Below are positions 5,290-5,584 of a DNA stretch of 5,584 nt, one piece after another; positions within the stretch are counted from its first letter, which is position 1; each line of letters starts with the position of its first letter. Both the position numbers and the translations under genes were made by a program. Source of the stretch: an uncultured Lentisphaeria bacterium (lineage in GTDB: Bacteria; Verrucomicrobiota; Lentisphaeria; JABSQK01; CAJWLW01); NCBI GenBank assembly GCA_913042885.1, contig CAJWLW010000319.1:1-5584 (forward strand), written 5' to 3'. Under the pieces are notes generated by a model. That model saw only the letters and a program-made list of their open reading frames with translations, made no database searches and had not been told where the DNA came from.

Positions 5290-5584
5290 ATGAAGCACAT
5301 TGTACTTTCCCTCGTCCTCGCACTGGCAGTAACCAACTCGCGTGCGGATATGGTCCGTATCGACGACGGTTCCGTGATGCATGGTACGGTCGTTGGCGTC
5401 GACGGCACAGCCGTGCATATCGACACGTCGTTCGGCGGTGTCATCAAGGTCAGTGCCAGCCAGGTTGTCGGCATGACGATCAGCAAGGAGCGGTTTTATA
5501 GCTTGCAGAGCGGCAGCACCTTGCTGGGGCGCCTCGAGAAGAACCCCGACCGTACGACGATCGAAACATCGAATGGCAAGGTCG
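5290..5584 (+). CDS. Secreted or outer-membrane protein, DUF481-like N-terminus (partial, runs off the right edge)
   Basis: The frame stays open from ATG 5290 to the window end, giving the first 98 residues. It begins with a clean signal peptide: Lys2 and His3, a hydrophobic core of about 4-15 (IVLSLVLALAVT), and a likely cleavage after SRA (residues 17-19). The mature part consists of small beta-rich units: RIDDGSVMHGTVVGVDG (23-39), then VHIDTSFGGVIKV (42-54), then LQSGSTLLGRLEK (71-83). This arrangement of short hairpins with G-x-h-x-G turns resembles the N-terminal region of outer-membrane DUF481-type proteins, which precede a beta-barrel. The barrel lies outside the window, so that assignment is inference. 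AGGA at 5274-5277 is 12 bases from the ATG, rather far for a ribosome binding site. The signal peptide and the uninterrupted frame support the start. Confidence 0.72.
   Translation, partial: MKHIVLSLVLALAVTNSRADMVRIDDGSVMHGTVVGVDGTAVHIDTSFGGVIKVSASQVVGMTISKERFYSLQSGSTLLGRLEKNPDRTTIETSNGKV

Noticed and set aside
5004..5486. Minus-strand frame of 160 codons spanning the right intergenic region
   Set aside because: It overlaps the signal-peptide gene antisense, includes a Thr-His run translated from the GT/CA microsatellite, and has low-complexity Thr/Ser-rich composition.

Overview
The window looks like a piece of a moderately GC-rich bacterial chromosome with ordinary housekeeping genes and loosely packed intergenic spaces. 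It has no rRNA, tRNA, CRISPR array, insertion sequence or phage gene that I can see. The two outer spacers carry degenerate short-unit repeats of the CGGGATTCGGGA / TGAATAC and GAACGTCGAAC type. I associate these with Verrucomicrobiota, Kiritimatiellota, Lentisphaerota and other PVC-type genomes. That is pattern memory rather than a search result, so the taxonomic placement is tentative. The gram-negative character is supported by a signal-peptide protein that resembles the N-terminus of outer-membrane DUF481-type proteins, and by a possible UDP-GlcNAc 3-dehydrogenase.

Left part (97-1993, minus strand): a compact three-gene operon reading tatC, tatA, then a Gfo/Idh/MocA oxidoreductase, with gaps of 18 and 7 bases. 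TatC and the 59-residue TatA would form a twin-arginine translocase. No tatB is visible. TatC carries Gln where E. coli TatC has the intramembrane Glu170. The third gene is an NAD(P)-dependent sugar dehydrogenase, possibly GnnA-like. A likely extended -10 promoter lies about 70 bases upstream of tatC.

Middle (1994-4048): a 454-base spacer holds what looks like a relic of the N-terminus of a glycoside hydrolase family 4-like gene (minus strand). It is followed by two plus-strand genes. One is a 200-residue DEDDh 3'-5' exonuclease. The other is a 278-residue fumarylacetoacetate hydrolase-fold enzyme of the 2-keto-3-deoxy-arabinonate dehydratase type. They are separated by a spacer made largely of dispersed repeat sequence, and the second has its own strong ribosome binding site, so they are probably separate units.

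Right part (4049-5584): a strong GC-rich hairpin sits between the convergent ends of the FAH-fold gene and an unrecognised 279-residue minus-strand protein with two N-terminal membrane segments. A 15-base GT microsatellite lies in the upstream leader of that gene. At the right edge, running out of the window, a plus-strand secreted or outer-membrane protein begins with a clear signal peptide.

I found no convincing undescribed multi-gene system. The most notable points are the atypical TatC/TatA pair operonic with a sugar dehydrogenase, the GT tract in front of the unknown membrane gene, the orphan KdaD-type enzyme, and the dispersed repeats.
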